Assembly (NCBI GenBank): GCA_964036275.1
Contig: OZ038434.1
Location: 37,099,279-37,163,278 of the forward strand
Length of the DNA stretch: 64,000 nt
Direction: 5' to 3'
Source of the DNA: Litoditis marina
Lineage: Eukaryota > Nematoda > Chromadorea > Rhabditida > Rhabditidae
Shown: positions 11,501 to 20,589 of the stretch, in pieces
Position numbering within the stretch: position 1 is the first letter of the stretch
Layout: every line of letters starts with the position of its first letter
Program-made: the position numbers and the translations under genes
Notes under the pieces: generated by a model
What the model was told of the DNA's origin: nothing
Database searches by the model: none
What the model saw: the letters and a program-made list of their open reading frames with translations, nothing else

Positions 11501-14500
11501 GGTGCGTCGTGTTTTGATAGTGTAGATTTCTCGGGGTGTCCAGCGGCATGGTGCACGTCTACTTCCAGTTTGTATAGTTGATTAATAGGACGTGTGATGA
11601 TCCGTTTGGATGGTAAGCGTAGTTGTGCAGAGCGAACGAAATTGTCATTTGAGTCATAGACCTCAGCAATTTTCCACTGCCCCCGGTCGGTGTGTTCTTC
11701 TTCGATGATGACGATATCACCTTTTCTAGGCGTGTCGTCGGAGTATATGCGAGGCCGAGGATGGGATATTTTGTATTGCTCTCGTAGACCGGTGAGATAC
11801 TCTGAGCTCCAGCGTCGCCAAAACTCGTTCAACAGAGATGTGGTCCGTCGCCAGTCGTGGAGGAGAACATCGTTAGTAGTTGTTCGTAGATTCCATGTAT
11901 CGCTATCTTCTACCAATAAACGTGGTGAAGACAACAGCGCAAACGGACGAATGAAATCAATCGGGCGTAGTGGCAGATGATCCAGTTGGTCGGACACGTA
12001 GGTAAGAGGACGAGAGTTACATATTGCTTCACTCTCTTTCAGTAATGTTTGCAAGTCGTCGAGAGGTAGTATTCGGTTTGCGACCGCTGCTTTGAAACTC
12101 TTCTTGAAAATGCCAACGAGACGTTCGTAGACACCACCTTGCCATGGGCTGTAGCTAGGGATGAATTTGAAGTTGATCCCTTTGAGAGCGCAGTAGTCTA
12201 GAACACCTTCTTCGGCACCATGGGAAGACAGTGACGACTGAAGTTCGCTGATTGACTTGAAAACCTTGGCATTGTCCGCGAGTAGAAGTTTTGGGAATCC
12301 AGAACTTGCAATGAAGCGCCGAAGCAAATGCAAGAGGGAACGAGATGTCATGTCGGTCACAATGTCACAGTATATTGCTCGACAGTTCAAGCACGTTAAT
12401 AACACAATCCAGTATTTGTTGACAGCGTTGTTGCCTTCACGGTAGAACAAGGGACCCATGTAATCGATACCTGTGTTCTCGAATGGATATCGGGGTCTCG
12501 TCACTCTTATAGCTGGAAGAGGAGGAAAGTCCGGTAGTGAGAAGGGTTTCGCTTGAACACGTCTACAGCGAAAACACAGTGAACGAAGAACTCTCTTCAC
12601 GACTGTTCGTATTTGGGGGATCCATACCGCTTTGCGTGCTTCAGAAACAGTTTGTGCAACTCCGCAGTGGTTGTTGGAGAAATGCAAATCCAGAATGTAG
12701 AGTGCTGTGATGTGATTGTTCTTTGGTAGAAAGACAGGTTTAATGGTGTCCACAGGAAGGGTCGAATGTTGTAGTCTACCATGCGCACGTATGACATTGG
12801 TCTCCTTGCAGAGGTACAACTGTAGTTGTTCTCGCAAGGTAGAAGAAGGCGGATTGTTCTCTTGTGCCGTTCGGAACAGGAAGAGTCTCGCTTGTGGGTA
12901 ACACGCGAATTTAGCATTGTGGAGTTTCTCAGTTCTGTCCGACCGTCTTGTTAGTCTGCAAAACAGAAATATGTACATCACGGTGTTGAGAAGACGTGTC
13001 CATGAGCTGTAGTTTGTAACTTCGAGCATTGGTGGTGTGCTGTGCAGGGAAGACATAACGATGTCGGAGGAATCGGGCACGATGTCGTCAATCTTGCCAT
13101 TTATGGTAGGAGGTGGAACGTCCGCGCTTTTGTCCGCGGGCCACTCTTCGGGGGGTTGTAGCAAGAAAGGAGGACCTTTCCACCAGATATCAGTGCTAAG
13201 AAGTTCTTCAATGTTCATTCCTCTGCTAGCAATGTCCGCAGGGTTCAATCCACCTGGTACATGGCGAAGTTGGGCAGTAGGAGCGTTTGATTTGATGGTT
13301 CTGACACGATTTTTCACGAATACGGGGAGATCCTTGTCGATCTTGATCCACATCAGAGCCACTCGACTGTCCGACCAGAGATATGTATTCTGGATGGGTA
13401 CATCAAGTTGTGTGGTTACGTACCGCAAGAGCTGTGAGCCAATGGTGATACCTGCCAGCTCCAACCTGGGTATGGTGACGGTGTGCGACTGAGGAGAGAG
13501 ACGCGTCTTCGACATGAGGAGCGTTGAAGAGCTGGACCCAGTGTCACTATTGCGCTGCACAAGGTATATGACTGCACAGTAGGCATCCTTGGATGCATCC
13601 GTGAAAACATGAAGATCATTGGACGTGTTGTCATCGGGTAACTTGATGCATCGTGGTAGAGATACCGAAGATACCGTCCACTTTGAAATGATGTCCCTCC
13701 ATGTATTTGCCAATTGATCCGGTAGTTGTTCGTCCCAGCTCAAGTTGTGCTTCCATAGAGACTGGAGAAACATTTTTCCAATGAGAACTGAGGGTGAGAT
13801 CCATCCAAGTGGGTCGAATGTACTGGCCACAAATTTCAGAATTTTTCTTTTGGTCCACAACACCTCGTTTGTTGATCGTGGTGGCGTGATGGAAAGTTCA
13901 TCTGTGGACGTATTCCAACGGAGGCCGAGAATTTTGGTTTCCACGTCGATCTTGTCCTTGGTCTGCGAAGTAAAATAATCATTGAGGGACCTGTCACTGC
14001 TAGTGAATTCGCGAAGATTCATTCCCGCTTTCTGGAACAGCTCTCTCGAGGCATGGTAGATCATTTTTCCTTCCTCGGTAGAGTTCACGGAGAGGAAAAC
14101 GTTGTCGACGTATGTGTTCTTCAGTATTGCTTGAGCAATAGTAGTTCCCGTACTTTCCAAATGAAAGTGGATAGTTGCCGCGAGTAGAAACGGTGAGACA
14201 TTCAAACCGAAGGGGACACGGCGGAACCGATATATAACAATGTTGTCAGCAGTACATCCGAGAGATGGGTTCTTTAGCCAGAGGAAACATGTGAAGTTGC
14301 GGCTGTCGGTGTTGAGGCCAACCATCAAAAAGGCTTTTTCTATGTCACTAGACACTAGAATGGGAGACAAGCGAGCCCGAAGTAGAATACCTGGTAAGTC
14401 GGGGAGAAGAACTGGACCTCGGAAAAGAGCCTCGTTGATACTGATGGATCCTTTCGTTTTTGCTGATCCATCATACACACATCGGATTTTTGTGGTTTTA

Positions 14501-15222
14501 CTGTCGTTTTTGACGACTCCGTGGTGGGCAAGGAAGTGTGTGCCAAGAGTGTCTGGTGTAACATCGATGGCTTCTATGATTCCCCGCTCTAGTTGTTCAG
14601 TGATGATGGCGTGATACTTGCTCATGTAGGTTTGGTTGCGGCTTAGCATTCGAACGTTGGCAATGAGTCGAGAGAATGCCAATTTGTAGTTGGAAGGTAA
14701 TTCTTTTGGGTCAACCTTGAATGGCAAACTGACCGAGTACCGACCTTCAACATCGTCGAAGGTTACCGTCTCATTGAACAGTTGCAAGCACTTGTCGTCG
14801 TCGTCTTGGCATGGATTGTCCATGATTCCCACTGTCTCGAACTTCCAGAAATTCTCAACAAGTTTTTCAAGATACTTGTGGTGTCCGGGATTCTCCAGTT
14901 TTTCCTCATTCACAAAAGAGTAGGTGTACTCGTGCTTGAATTTCTTGCCTGTGATGATCGGACCAATTCGGGTGTGGAGAAGACGGTATCCGTTTGAGAG
15001 TTGTTTGCAACAGAACTTGTCGGAGAGTACCAGTTCCCAGAAATAATCTGAACCTACTAGTAGGCCTGGAACGGTGTCGGATGTTGTCATATCAGTGGTA
15101 TGACCATCGAGCTGTAGAAGTTGCATGGAGTTGGTCAGGGTTTTCAAAGCTCTCACGCAAGAACATGTGAGATCCGTCATGGGTGTACAGTCCCAGCTGA
15201 TGGATTGATGCTTCGAAGACAT
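8509..15222 (-). CDS. BEL/Pao pol-env polyprotein (RT, RNase H, integrase, phlebovirus-like envelope)
   Basis: 2237 codons ending in TAA 11 bp before the 3' LTR. The N-terminal ~70 residues finish the Pao-type protease region (LLVGSDYFWELV). Reverse transcriptase spans about 190-430, with polymerase box YVDN near residue 369 instead of the usual YVDD. RNase H has FTDAS near 540. Integrase has an HHCC zinc region near 850-900 and D, D and E near 920, 980 and 1033. From about residue 1272 an envelope begins: a signal peptide, a cysteine-rich Gn-like part, a transmembrane segment near 1612-1634 with a cysteine-rich tail, a second signal-like helix near 1700, a cysteine-rich Gc-like part resembling phlebovirus G2, and a C-terminal membrane anchor near 2180-2207. 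The first ~131 bp overlap the gag frame in the +1 frame relative to gag. No internal stop is present. The env may be made from a subgenomic mRNA. Confidence 0.93.
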   Translation of the reverse strand: MSSKHQSISWDCTPMTDLTCSCVRALKTLTNSMQLLQLDGHTTDMTTSDTVPGLLVGSDYFWELVLSDKFCCKQLSNGYRLLHTRIGPIITGKKFKHEYTYSFVNEEKLENPGHHKYLEKLVENFWKFETVGIMDNPCQDDDDKCLQLFNETVTFDDVEGRYSVSLPFKVDPKELPSNYKLAFSRLIANVRMLSRNQTYMSKYHAIITEQLERGIIEAIDVTPDTLGTHFLAHHGVVKNDSKTTKIRCVYDGSAKTKGSISINEALFRGPVLLPDLPGILLRARLSPILVSSDIEKAFLMVGLNTDSRNFTCFLWLKNPSLGCTADNIVIYRFRRVPFGLNVSPFLLAATIHFHLESTGTTIAQAILKNTYVDNVFLSVNSTEEGKMIYHASRELFQKAGMNLREFTSSDRSLNDYFTSQTKDKIDVETKILGLRWNTSTDELSITPPRSTNEVLWTKRKILKFVASTFDPLGWISPSVLIGKMFLQSLWKHNLSWDEQLPDQLANTWRDIISKWTVSSVSLPRCIKLPDDNTSNDLHVFTDASKDAYCAVIYLVQRNSDTGSSSSTLLMSKTRLSPQSHTVTIPRLELAGITIGSQLLRYVTTQLDVPIQNTYLWSDSRVALMWIKIDKDLPVFVKNRVRTIKSNAPTAQLRHVPGGLNPADIASRGMNIEELLSTDIWWKGPPFLLQPPEEWPADKSADVPPPTINGKIDDIVPDSSDIVMSSLHSTPPMLEVTNYSSWTRLLNTVMYIFLFCRLTRRSDRTEKLHNAKFACYPQARLFLFRTAQENNPPSSTLREQLQLYLCKETNVIRAHGRLQHSTLPVDTIKPVFLPKNNHITALYILDLHFSNNHCGVAQTVSEARKAVWIPQIRTVVKRVLRSLCFRCRRVQAKPFSLPDFPPLPAIRVTRPRYPFENTGIDYMGPLFYREGNNAVNKYWIVLLTCLNCRAIYCDIVTDMTSRSLLHLLRRFIASSGFPKLLLADNAKVFKSISELQSSLSSHGAEEGVLDYCALKGINFKFIPSYSPWQGGVYERLVGIFKKSFKAAVANRILPLDDLQTLLKESEAICNSRPLTYVSDQLDHLPLRPIDFIRPFALLSSPRLLVEDSDTWNLRTTTNDVLLHDWRRTTSLLNEFWRRWSSEYLTGLREQYKISHPRPRIYSDDTPRKGDIVIIEEEHTDRGQWKIAEVYDSNDNFVRSAQLRLPSKRIITRPINQLYKLEVDVHHAAGHPEKSTLSKHDAPSTGPLQQQTSPAGPISKHPMITRGRGQTTAAMLSLMTIISLFCSIEAVNMKCSTDLSTAKTIIYTTACVSTGAAISTYFRNGAETFCWFPVSCPDGHVAEYPIQPNASLCGAPCACPSWTHTCSHNNGERRHTGAHELSTTLKTYKPPTVCSFTSNSSCDTVKRLGVFNQIQLYDNTTFLVPSLQVDLKDFLDSMDFECFDLKGKPVPAEPPFIGTSQFCAKHNCQDNFNKFCIYGNPIALFEDSDNPAQVIVIQAWGTTTREYYGFIHQVQQDHPVTANCTTRGISLAGPAVMDNVKACVNSYCVFLSNYTRSEITFPNHVTLFDYQVEVEVWMNSQVIHNGSVRCHNSPFCDTLDCSLCLEKIFNVDCWSVIDAVIYAITLCVLLITCCIVRLIHTVCSSVCYIAQGIFNVFRCCCVFFTGCCYRRSREVQTRSHRTYSAFKRRKMNIDRSQKLGYLVISSCLLHCVVPIFPCSEVVSMTANADECVVSQSNTSECTFNQATTLSLQPLNQETCLSLRDDSSEPLGFLSIRVKGIEYVCNQRDEFYTRDHQFLTESSHRCASKGSCTSGRCGSIKPNDRLEEFSHTANHSPGYTSCEDSCGCITCDGCFLCSPSCQFQRLYGSPTSQTTYRVYTCTSWTLSVKLHLSIQNKNNDRSTSLTLYPGTYTRWNNMKFSLISTTSPVLPVLSSTFLTDGKTTSMIKPVEMGHLLPHSPGQLQCVDKQHAADFNCSFPPQVCSCRTASHKSVCNCAKGDIRAYLQKNTLPLTMRNVLIYPEGELLKAQATAGSSLQVQVVADNMKLRTVQHNVTCQVTVSDVTGCYRCSIGAEVHIGCTAAEEVTADITCGEHTNLLVCTHTGKINKVKFSFDRADVHENCSIRCPGGTVFATVEGKLRYINEGILTEMTGSSNRNMISDSDSFSIFGSLNSWIASLTLGTISNYALILTAVLGMLYIALRIIIYFVFPPITFSQTKRTSHISGKRIRNKRSMIHKKQY

Positions 15223-17380
15223 TCGGATTGTCGGAACCGAATGTGTGCATGTGTAGATCTTCTTTGTGGTCGAACGACAAATGAAGAGCAGCAGCCAGTT
15301 CTTTTGTTATGTATGATTTAGTGGAACCACTGTCAAGGAAAGCTGTGGTGGACACTCGAACCGTTGGATCGTTTGGATTGAAGAGAACCACTGGAGCACA
15401 CATGAGAACGACTTGATGACCATCAAGGACATTCGGGTTTGGCGTCTCTGGGTAGGTTGAGGCATAGGTCTGGGACATCTCAGTAGTCTGCGTGAAGGGA
15501 GCAGGAGCAGCAGGAGAGTCATCCACAAAGTGAGACTGATCGTTGAACTGAACATGTCCTCGACGAGGAGTGGAACGATTTGGTTGAGCTTGTGGAGCAG
15601 ACAGCGTACCATGACGAGGCGGACGATGTGCGTTGACGTGAGAGTTAGAGTATGGAGAAGCGTCGTTGTTGGCGTAGCAAAGGGAAGTGTGATGTCGTCG
15701 AGAACACTTTCTGCAAGATATCTTGGACGGACACTGGTTGGTTTGATGACCTGGGCGAAGACAGTTCAGGCAAAGTCGTTTTTCTCTGGCTCTCTTCGAT
15801 CGCTGATGACCGTCAGCGTAAGTTGTGCAGTCAAAAACTTTGTGTTGAGAAGAGTCACAAAGTTGGCAGTGTGGAGCATACTGTCGTTCACGAGAGGAAT
15901 TGCGGTGTGGTGTTCCATGGGAACCTTTCTGACGAACTGGACGAGCGGTAGCTTGGAACGTTTGCTGCACAGACACTTGGTGACGTGAGAGAGATGGGTC
16001 CATTTTGAGAAGTGTGCGTTCTTTGCGCACTATGTCGGTGAGAATATCGATCAACTCTTTAGGAGTGAGATTTCTATTATGACAACGGTCATAGATTCGA
16101 CTTTTCACGTACTTGGGAAGTTTGTTGAGTAGAGCCGCGCCAAGTCCATATTCTTTGGAATCGTCACCGAGAGCTGAGTACTGGCGGATCAACGAGAACA
16201 TACGATTGTAGAGTTGAGGAAGATTGGTCCCGTTAGGATCACAGTCGGGCAGCATCATCAGTTTGGTAAAGATCATATGTCGAATGATGGGTTTGTCGTC
16301 GTAGTGACTCTTCAGAATCTCCACTGCGATGGCGTAGTCTCGATCATTGGCAGAGAGTCCATCGATGGACATGAGAGCGTCACCGCGAAGACAGCTTCTG
16401 AGAATGTAGAACTTGGTTGAAGGATCAACTTCGGATTTGTCTCCAACGAGTGAGGAGAAACGAGCCCAGAACTCAGGCCATTCCAGTAGATTTCCACTGA
16501 ACGAGGGAAGGTCCATCTTGCTTAGAAGAGAAGCATCCACGAAGTTGAATAATGGTGAAGCTGGGTGAGTTGGTACTGGGTAGAGAGTGGCATGAGGAGG
16601 TGGAGGCGTTGGTACGGCCGGAACTTGAGTACGGGGTACGGCCTGTATTTGATTTGATGGTCCAGTTCGATTACTGGAGTAGCGCTCCTCTGCAGTGCGT
16701 GTAGCAGGGGCTTGTTGTGCGAGAGGTGTGACATTGCGATGTCCTGTGTGTGGATCAAAATCCACCTTGAGAGAAGCGAACGACGCATTGGAAGGATGAT
16801 TAACTTCTACGTTAGAATTCGAACGTCCATATATCTTTCTGGGTGTGGGAGAAGGAGCGCGTAGCGGAGCGGCTTTGTTTCCCGAGAGTTGATTCTGGAT
16901 AACTTGAAGCGGCGTTTTCCAGAATGCCAAGTCATTGTCGGAGCTTGGTGCATCATCGCGGAAGGAGTCCGGAGAGCGGGTGATGGGTTGTTCGAGTCGC
17001 CGCTGTTCGCATTCATCGTCGCAATGGTTGAGAACCGTGTCCAGAGTGGATAGCGTATCAGCAGCTTTTTTCATCGGGAGATGATAGTCGCCGTATTGTG
17101 CAATGTAGTTGTCGTATGTTGCCGTTTCGGAGGCATCGTGAAGAATGAGGTCATTCCATTCGTCGTTCATGGAAGTGAGCTTTGTGTAGGCTTCAACAAT
17201 TTTATTACGGGCCTCGGTGGCATCCGTTACAAAGTCGAGCAGTTGATCATCGTCGAGGGACGAGAGGTTGGTGTTGTCGAATGACAAAGAATAGTCATTG
17301 AATACGTGGTCACAATTAACAAGATATCGAAGTAAGTGACGTTTGGTAGAGCCGATCAGGCGGCGAAGGTTACCGGACAT
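15092..17380 (-). CDS. BEL/Pao Gag with N-terminal part of the aspartic protease
   Basis: 762 codons from an ATG 233 bp downstream of the 5' LTR. The N-terminal ~140 residues are helical and acidic, followed by a proline-rich linker (about 170-280). A conserved Pao gag domain (DUF1759-like, with LPSFSGNLLEWPEFWARF near 288) follows. Zinc knuckles CQLC...DC near 505 and CLNCLRPGHQTNQC near 540, then another C-x2-C, would bind genomic RNA. The C-terminal ~120 residues hold the protease core with FLDSGSTKSYI near residue 685. The frame closes inside the protease, whose remainder lies in the overlapping pol frame. Expression of pol therefore needs a +1 (or -2) shift or splicing, or else this copy carries a one-base lesion. 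Typical BEL elements keep gag and pol in one frame. Confidence 0.92.
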   Translation of the reverse strand: MSGNLRRLIGSTKRHLLRYLVNCDHVFNDYSLSFDNTNLSSLDDDQLLDFVTDATEARNKIVEAYTKLTSMNDEWNDLILHDASETATYDNYIAQYGDYHLPMKKAADTLSTLDTVLNHCDDECEQRRLEQPITRSPDSFRDDAPSSDNDLAFWKTPLQVIQNQLSGNKAAPLRAPSPTPRKIYGRSNSNVEVNHPSNASFASLKVDFDPHTGHRNVTPLAQQAPATRTAEERYSSNRTGPSNQIQAVPRTQVPAVPTPPPPHATLYPVPTHPASPLFNFVDASLLSKMDLPSFSGNLLEWPEFWARFSSLVGDKSEVDPSTKFYILRSCLRGDALMSIDGLSANDRDYAIAVEILKSHYDDKPIIRHMIFTKLMMLPDCDPNGTNLPQLYNRMFSLIRQYSALGDDSKEYGLGAALLNKLPKYVKSRIYDRCHNRNLTPKELIDILTDIVRKERTLLKMDPSLSRHQVSVQQTFQATARPVRQKGSHGTPHRNSSRERQYAPHCQLCDSSQHKVFDCTTYADGHQRSKRAREKRLCLNCLRPGHQTNQCPSKISCRKCSRRHHTSLCYANNDASPYSNSHVNAHRPPRHGTLSAPQAQPNRSTPRRGHVQFNDQSHFVDDSPAAPAPFTQTTEMSQTYASTYPETPNPNVLDGHQVVLMCAPVVLFNPNDPTVRVSTTAFLDSGSTKSYITKELAAALHLSFDHKEDLHMHTFGSDNPNVFEASIHQLGLYTHDGSHMFLRESFENPDQLHATSTARWSYH

Positions 17381-17595
17381 GTTTTAACTCAAAGTGTGTT
17401 TGAATGGTGCCGCTCACTTAGTAGGATCTCGGTAAAACTCTCGTCCTCGCACTCAGATGCTGGAGAAGATTACTCGTAATGAGAAGGCGAGAAGACCAAA
17501 CAAAACACAATGAGAGAAAAGTAACGGGGATACCTGGCTTTGTGGCGTGACTGATCTGACGTGCGTGACGATGCGTAGCAGAAAATTGCAGTATC

Positions 17596-17613
17596 GAATT
17601 TAGGAGGTCGCCA
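17596..17613 (-). other. Primer-binding site of the BEL/Pao element
   Basis: Immediately inside the 5' LTR the minus strand reads TGGCGACCTCCTAAATTC. A TGG start directly after the LTR is the usual complement of a tRNA 3'-CCA. The priming tRNA cannot be named without a tRNA search. Confidence 0.7.
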
Positions 17614-17954
17614 TATAACAACTTGTTGTTATTGAAGTGTTTATCTGCGATAGTGACAACGAACCAACGATGATAAGCCAGCTTGCCTGGTTTATAAGCA
17701 AGTCGGAAATAAGATTATAATAGAATTCAGTGGGAAATAATGGTTGGATGTTATTATTCTATGAGAAAATAATGGATATAATGTATTGCTATTATGCCAT
17801 GGGAAAATAATGTATATGATATATGGCGCGATGTAATAGATAAATGCAAATAACTATCAAAATAGAACAACCATGCCCAATAGGAAGATTATGAAACGAT
17901 ACTTAATAGAACCTGGAACTCCAATATAAATGATTATCTATGACAATAGAGAAA
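17614..17954 (-). repeat. 5' LTR of the BEL/Pao element
   Basis: 341 bp, the same length as 8157-8497 and differing at one base by eye. It should contain the promoter. I cannot point to a confident TATA box. The outer flank is the CTATT duplication at 17955-17959. Confidence 0.93.
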
Positions 17955-17957
17955 CTA

Positions 17958-18330
17958 TTAGTGGTTATCAGGTGAAGGGTCGCTTCGCACAGGGGTTGTA
18001 GTTGTAGTTGGAGGACTGAAATGTGGAGAGTTACTATCGAAAACCAAGTATTGTTGTAGTTTGATCTCAAAGTTAGAATTTTTTTTAGATAACTTGCCGA
18101 GAAGCCGGTGGTGTGGTTTCAAAAAAGGCGTATCACGCCCAGGTACCGGGCATTATGAATTTAATTGGAAGTTCTTTTTTGAGTTTGGCAAGTGGGACCT
18201 CCATTCCGTATAGCTAGCACACGCGTGCGTCAGACAGGTGATATAAACAATGATAGTTTACATGATGACGCTAACCTTTTATCGATTGCTTCCTGGTCCA
18301 AGTAGCCATAGGGCACAGTTGTGAAATCGG
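17958..18330 (-). pseudogene. Maverick/Polinton DNA polymerase B, 3'-terminal exons (fragment)
   Basis: On the minus strand, exon 18330-18276 reads DFTTVPYGYLDQEAIDKR and ends at a GTTAGC donor. The last exon, 18015-17958, follows a TTTCAG acceptor, encodes a Pro/Thr-rich tail and stops with TAA at 17958-17960. Both exons match the plus-strand copies at 18999-19484 and 52763-55788. The retrovirus target duplication CTATT overlaps this stop codon. Upstream polB exons are lost: at about 18335-18355 the sequence switches to a plus-strand polB copy, making a head-to-head junction. Confidence 0.8.
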
Positions 18331-18424
18331 GTGTGAAAAAAACTCTTTTCAACATGTGAAAGCAATTCCATACGTGATTTCACTCAAGTGATCAAACTAC
18401 AAACCATACAACTGATATTTTCAG

Positions 18425-19484
18425 TGTCTGGGGCAAAACCGGCCAGAATCCGGACCAAACTGTGACGGAGTTCATGCTTTCGAACAGTGAAAAACTATGC
18501 AAGCTGATCAACGGCACAAAGATTGAGATTACCGGCTTCTCGCTCCTGGATGACTCTGTAGTTTGCTCGTACAAACCACGCGTGGAGAAGAAAGCCCGTG
18601 GAATACACAAACGATGTGATTGCGGCCTACACTGCTGCGTACGCTCCACTTTGTTTACTGCAGGCAATGAGTTGTGTTGGATTGTTTCAAAAAATTACGC
18701 AGCATAAACTTCCCATTTTCAGATACCGATTCTCTCATATTCCTCAACGACGACAGCAAACCGGACAGGTTGGCTGACTTTCGTGCGGACCGGCTTGAGT
18801 TTTTGACATCGGAAATACCGAAAGGCTACCGGACAACCAAGTTTGTGAGCATGGCGCTGAAAGTCTACTCATTATTGCTGGAAAACGACACCGGACATGT
18901 CAAGACTGTCTGCAAAGTCAAAGGAGTGGTTAGTTTAACTCCATCCCTATTGGCATGTTTTCTCATAGTTCATAAAGTGTTCAACAACCCGATTTCAGAC
19001 GCTTGATTACGAAGCGGCGAAGAATATCAACTTCCAAGTCATGGAAGACATGGTTCGTGACCTGGTTGCTGAGGAAAACCCCAGAGTTGTTGAGACTGAA
19101 CGAGCCATGATTGTGGAAAAACTTGGTCAAATAACCACCGAAGTTCTCAAGAAAAAACTACAACCAGTGATGACCAAACTACGATATCTTCCTAATTTCA
19201 CAACTGTGCCCTATGGCTACTTGGACCAGGAAGCAATCGAAAAAAGGTTAGCATCATCATGTAAACTATCATTGTTTATATTTTCTGGTACCTGGGCGTG
19301 GCACGCCTATTTCGAAACCACACCACCGGATTCTAGGCAAGTTATCTAAAAAGTATCTAACTTTGGGATCGAACTACAACAATACTTGGTTTTCAATAAT
19401 AACTCTCCACATTTCAGTCCTCCAACTACAACTACCACCCCTGTAAGGAGCGAGGCCAGTACCCCTACACCTGATAAACACTAA
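18425..19484 (+). pseudogene. Maverick/Polinton protein-primed DNA polymerase B, C-terminal half (copy 2)
   Basis: Exons are recognisable at 18425 to ~18690, 18723-18928, 18999-19246 and 19418-19484, with AG acceptors and GT donors. The first starts at polymerase motif B (VWGKTGQNP), continues through the thumb-proximal TTGFSLLDDSVVCSYKPRVE-like region and reaches the DTDSLIFLND motif C at 18723. A deletion removes the end of the first exon and its donor, so the YV of motif C is lost, and the frame is also shifted near 18597. The last exon is a Thr/Pro-rich tail ending in TAA (19482-19484). The family copies extrachromosomal transposon DNA from a protein primer. This copy cannot be functional: exonuclease and motif A regions are missing. 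Confidence 0.85.
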
Positions 19485-19824
19485 TTGTAAAATATTATAT
19501 ATAAATGTATATAAATCTTTGTAGTTCGTTCTCTGTCTGTCTCAATCAAGTAACTCTAAAGGCTCGTATTATTTAGGCAGCGCACAATCATACCATTCTG
19601 CATATTTGAACTAAATTCAATTTGAACGTTGTTCAGTTCTTGATAATGGGTGTTATACGAAACTTATTTAAATGTATAAAAATTTCTGCCCCAACATTTT
19701 CCACTCAATCACAAACTGAAAAACAGTTTTCATTCACCACAACTAAACAAGAAACGAGCGAATTGTAGGATGCGAAATGGTGTGGCTGGATGGCACGGTG
19801 ACTGACAAGAGGGAGAAGAGGTCC
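19485..19824. other. Gap between convergent polB and PAZ-like remnants
   Basis: The first ~120 bp (to about 19615) resemble 55789-55830; the two then diverge completely. This may mark the Maverick boundary. No gene is seen. TATATAAATGTATATAAAT at about 19498-19516 is simply AT-rich. Confidence 0.5.
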
Positions 19825-20441
19825 TCACATGCTGGCGACAACCACTACATCCAGCAGCTCCAATGGGATGGTGCCAGCAGCTCCCACAAGCTCGTACACG
19901 GCCAGTTGCAGATTGCTGATTACAACTCCATGTCTGAAATGAATTATAGGTCATAGCGATTCAATTTTAATATGAAAATAGATGCGCTTTTAAATGGTAT
20001 TTTGGAAGCACTGTTTGGGTGACTATGTCTTTGACTAGCTGGCGATAATATGTGATGTGTGACAATTTCAAAAATTGAATTGCAACCCCGAAGCGGGGTT
20101 ATGCCGCGTTGTATACACATAATCTCATTTAAACTACATCCACCACCTAATGCCTATTTGTGTTCATGTTTAAGTTCATTATGCATTCAATGACTGCACT
20201 AAAATACATGAAAAACACACCTAAATAGCCTATCAGAAGTTGTATCTATCAAAAGCCAAGCATTATTCAAGTTTATTGTTGATTCAAAACATTCCGGTCT
20301 GAGAATAGAGAAAAGTTGCCGAGAAAACGTACCGTTCTTGGAAATATTTCACCAGGTTGCCGCGTACCAGCGGGGAGTTTTTGTTGGAGACGCCTTCAAT
20401 CCTTCTCAGCCACATTGTTTTTGTGCCAGGAGAAGTAGTAC
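19825..20441 (-). pseudogene. Argonaute PAZ-domain-like exon pair (copy 2)
   Basis: Exon 20441-20333 follows TTTCACAG and ends GAACG|GTACGT. Exon 19933-19829 follows CATTTCAG. Joined in phase 2 they read TMWLRRIEGVSNKNSPLVRG, then NLVKYFQERHGVVISNLQL, then GAAGTIPLELLDVVVV. This aligns without gaps over 42 residues with copy 1 (T-x-W, I-x-G-V, Y-Y/F-x-x-R-H) and keeps the intron at the same residue and phase. The second exon ends at a GTGAGG donor whose TGA overlaps an in-frame stop (19825-19827). It lies convergent to the polB remnant ending at 19484, about 340 bp away. No MID or PIWI exons are seen. Divergence from copy 1 is far larger than between the neighbouring polB copies. Confidence 0.6.
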
Positions 20442-20589
20442 CTGTGAAACGGATTGTGAGAAACCAATAACAATATAAACATATATGAATGAGCTAGAGT
20501 ACAGTGCTCACATTTTCCAGCTGGACTGGGCAGCTTGCCAATGAATAATCCAGGCTATTTTTCTCCACTTTCGAGTTTTTCAAATAACA

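Larger units (their letters stand above)
8157..17954 (-). mobile_element. BEL/Pao (Cer7-like) endogenous retrovirus, young insertion
   Basis: A full-length 9.8-kb LTR element on the minus strand: 5' LTR at 17614-17954, primer-binding site, gag-protease frame, pol-env frame and 3' LTR at 8157-8497. The LTRs are equal in length (341 bp) and I find one difference (CCTGAAACT against CCTGGAACT). A CTATT duplication flanks it. Both long frames are open, so the insertion is recent and may have been active. Domain order PR-RT-RH-INT-Env is typical of BEL/Pao. A phlebovirus-type glycoprotein behind integrase is known for the nematode Cer7 group. Uninterrupted copies of the target sequence at 55.6-55.75 kb and 19.42-19.52 kb confirm the insertion point. 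Confidence 0.95.

Noticed and set aside
8875..14997. Many open frames on the plus strand and in other minus frames
   Set aside because: Shadows of the retroviral pol-env frame; none has its own domain features.
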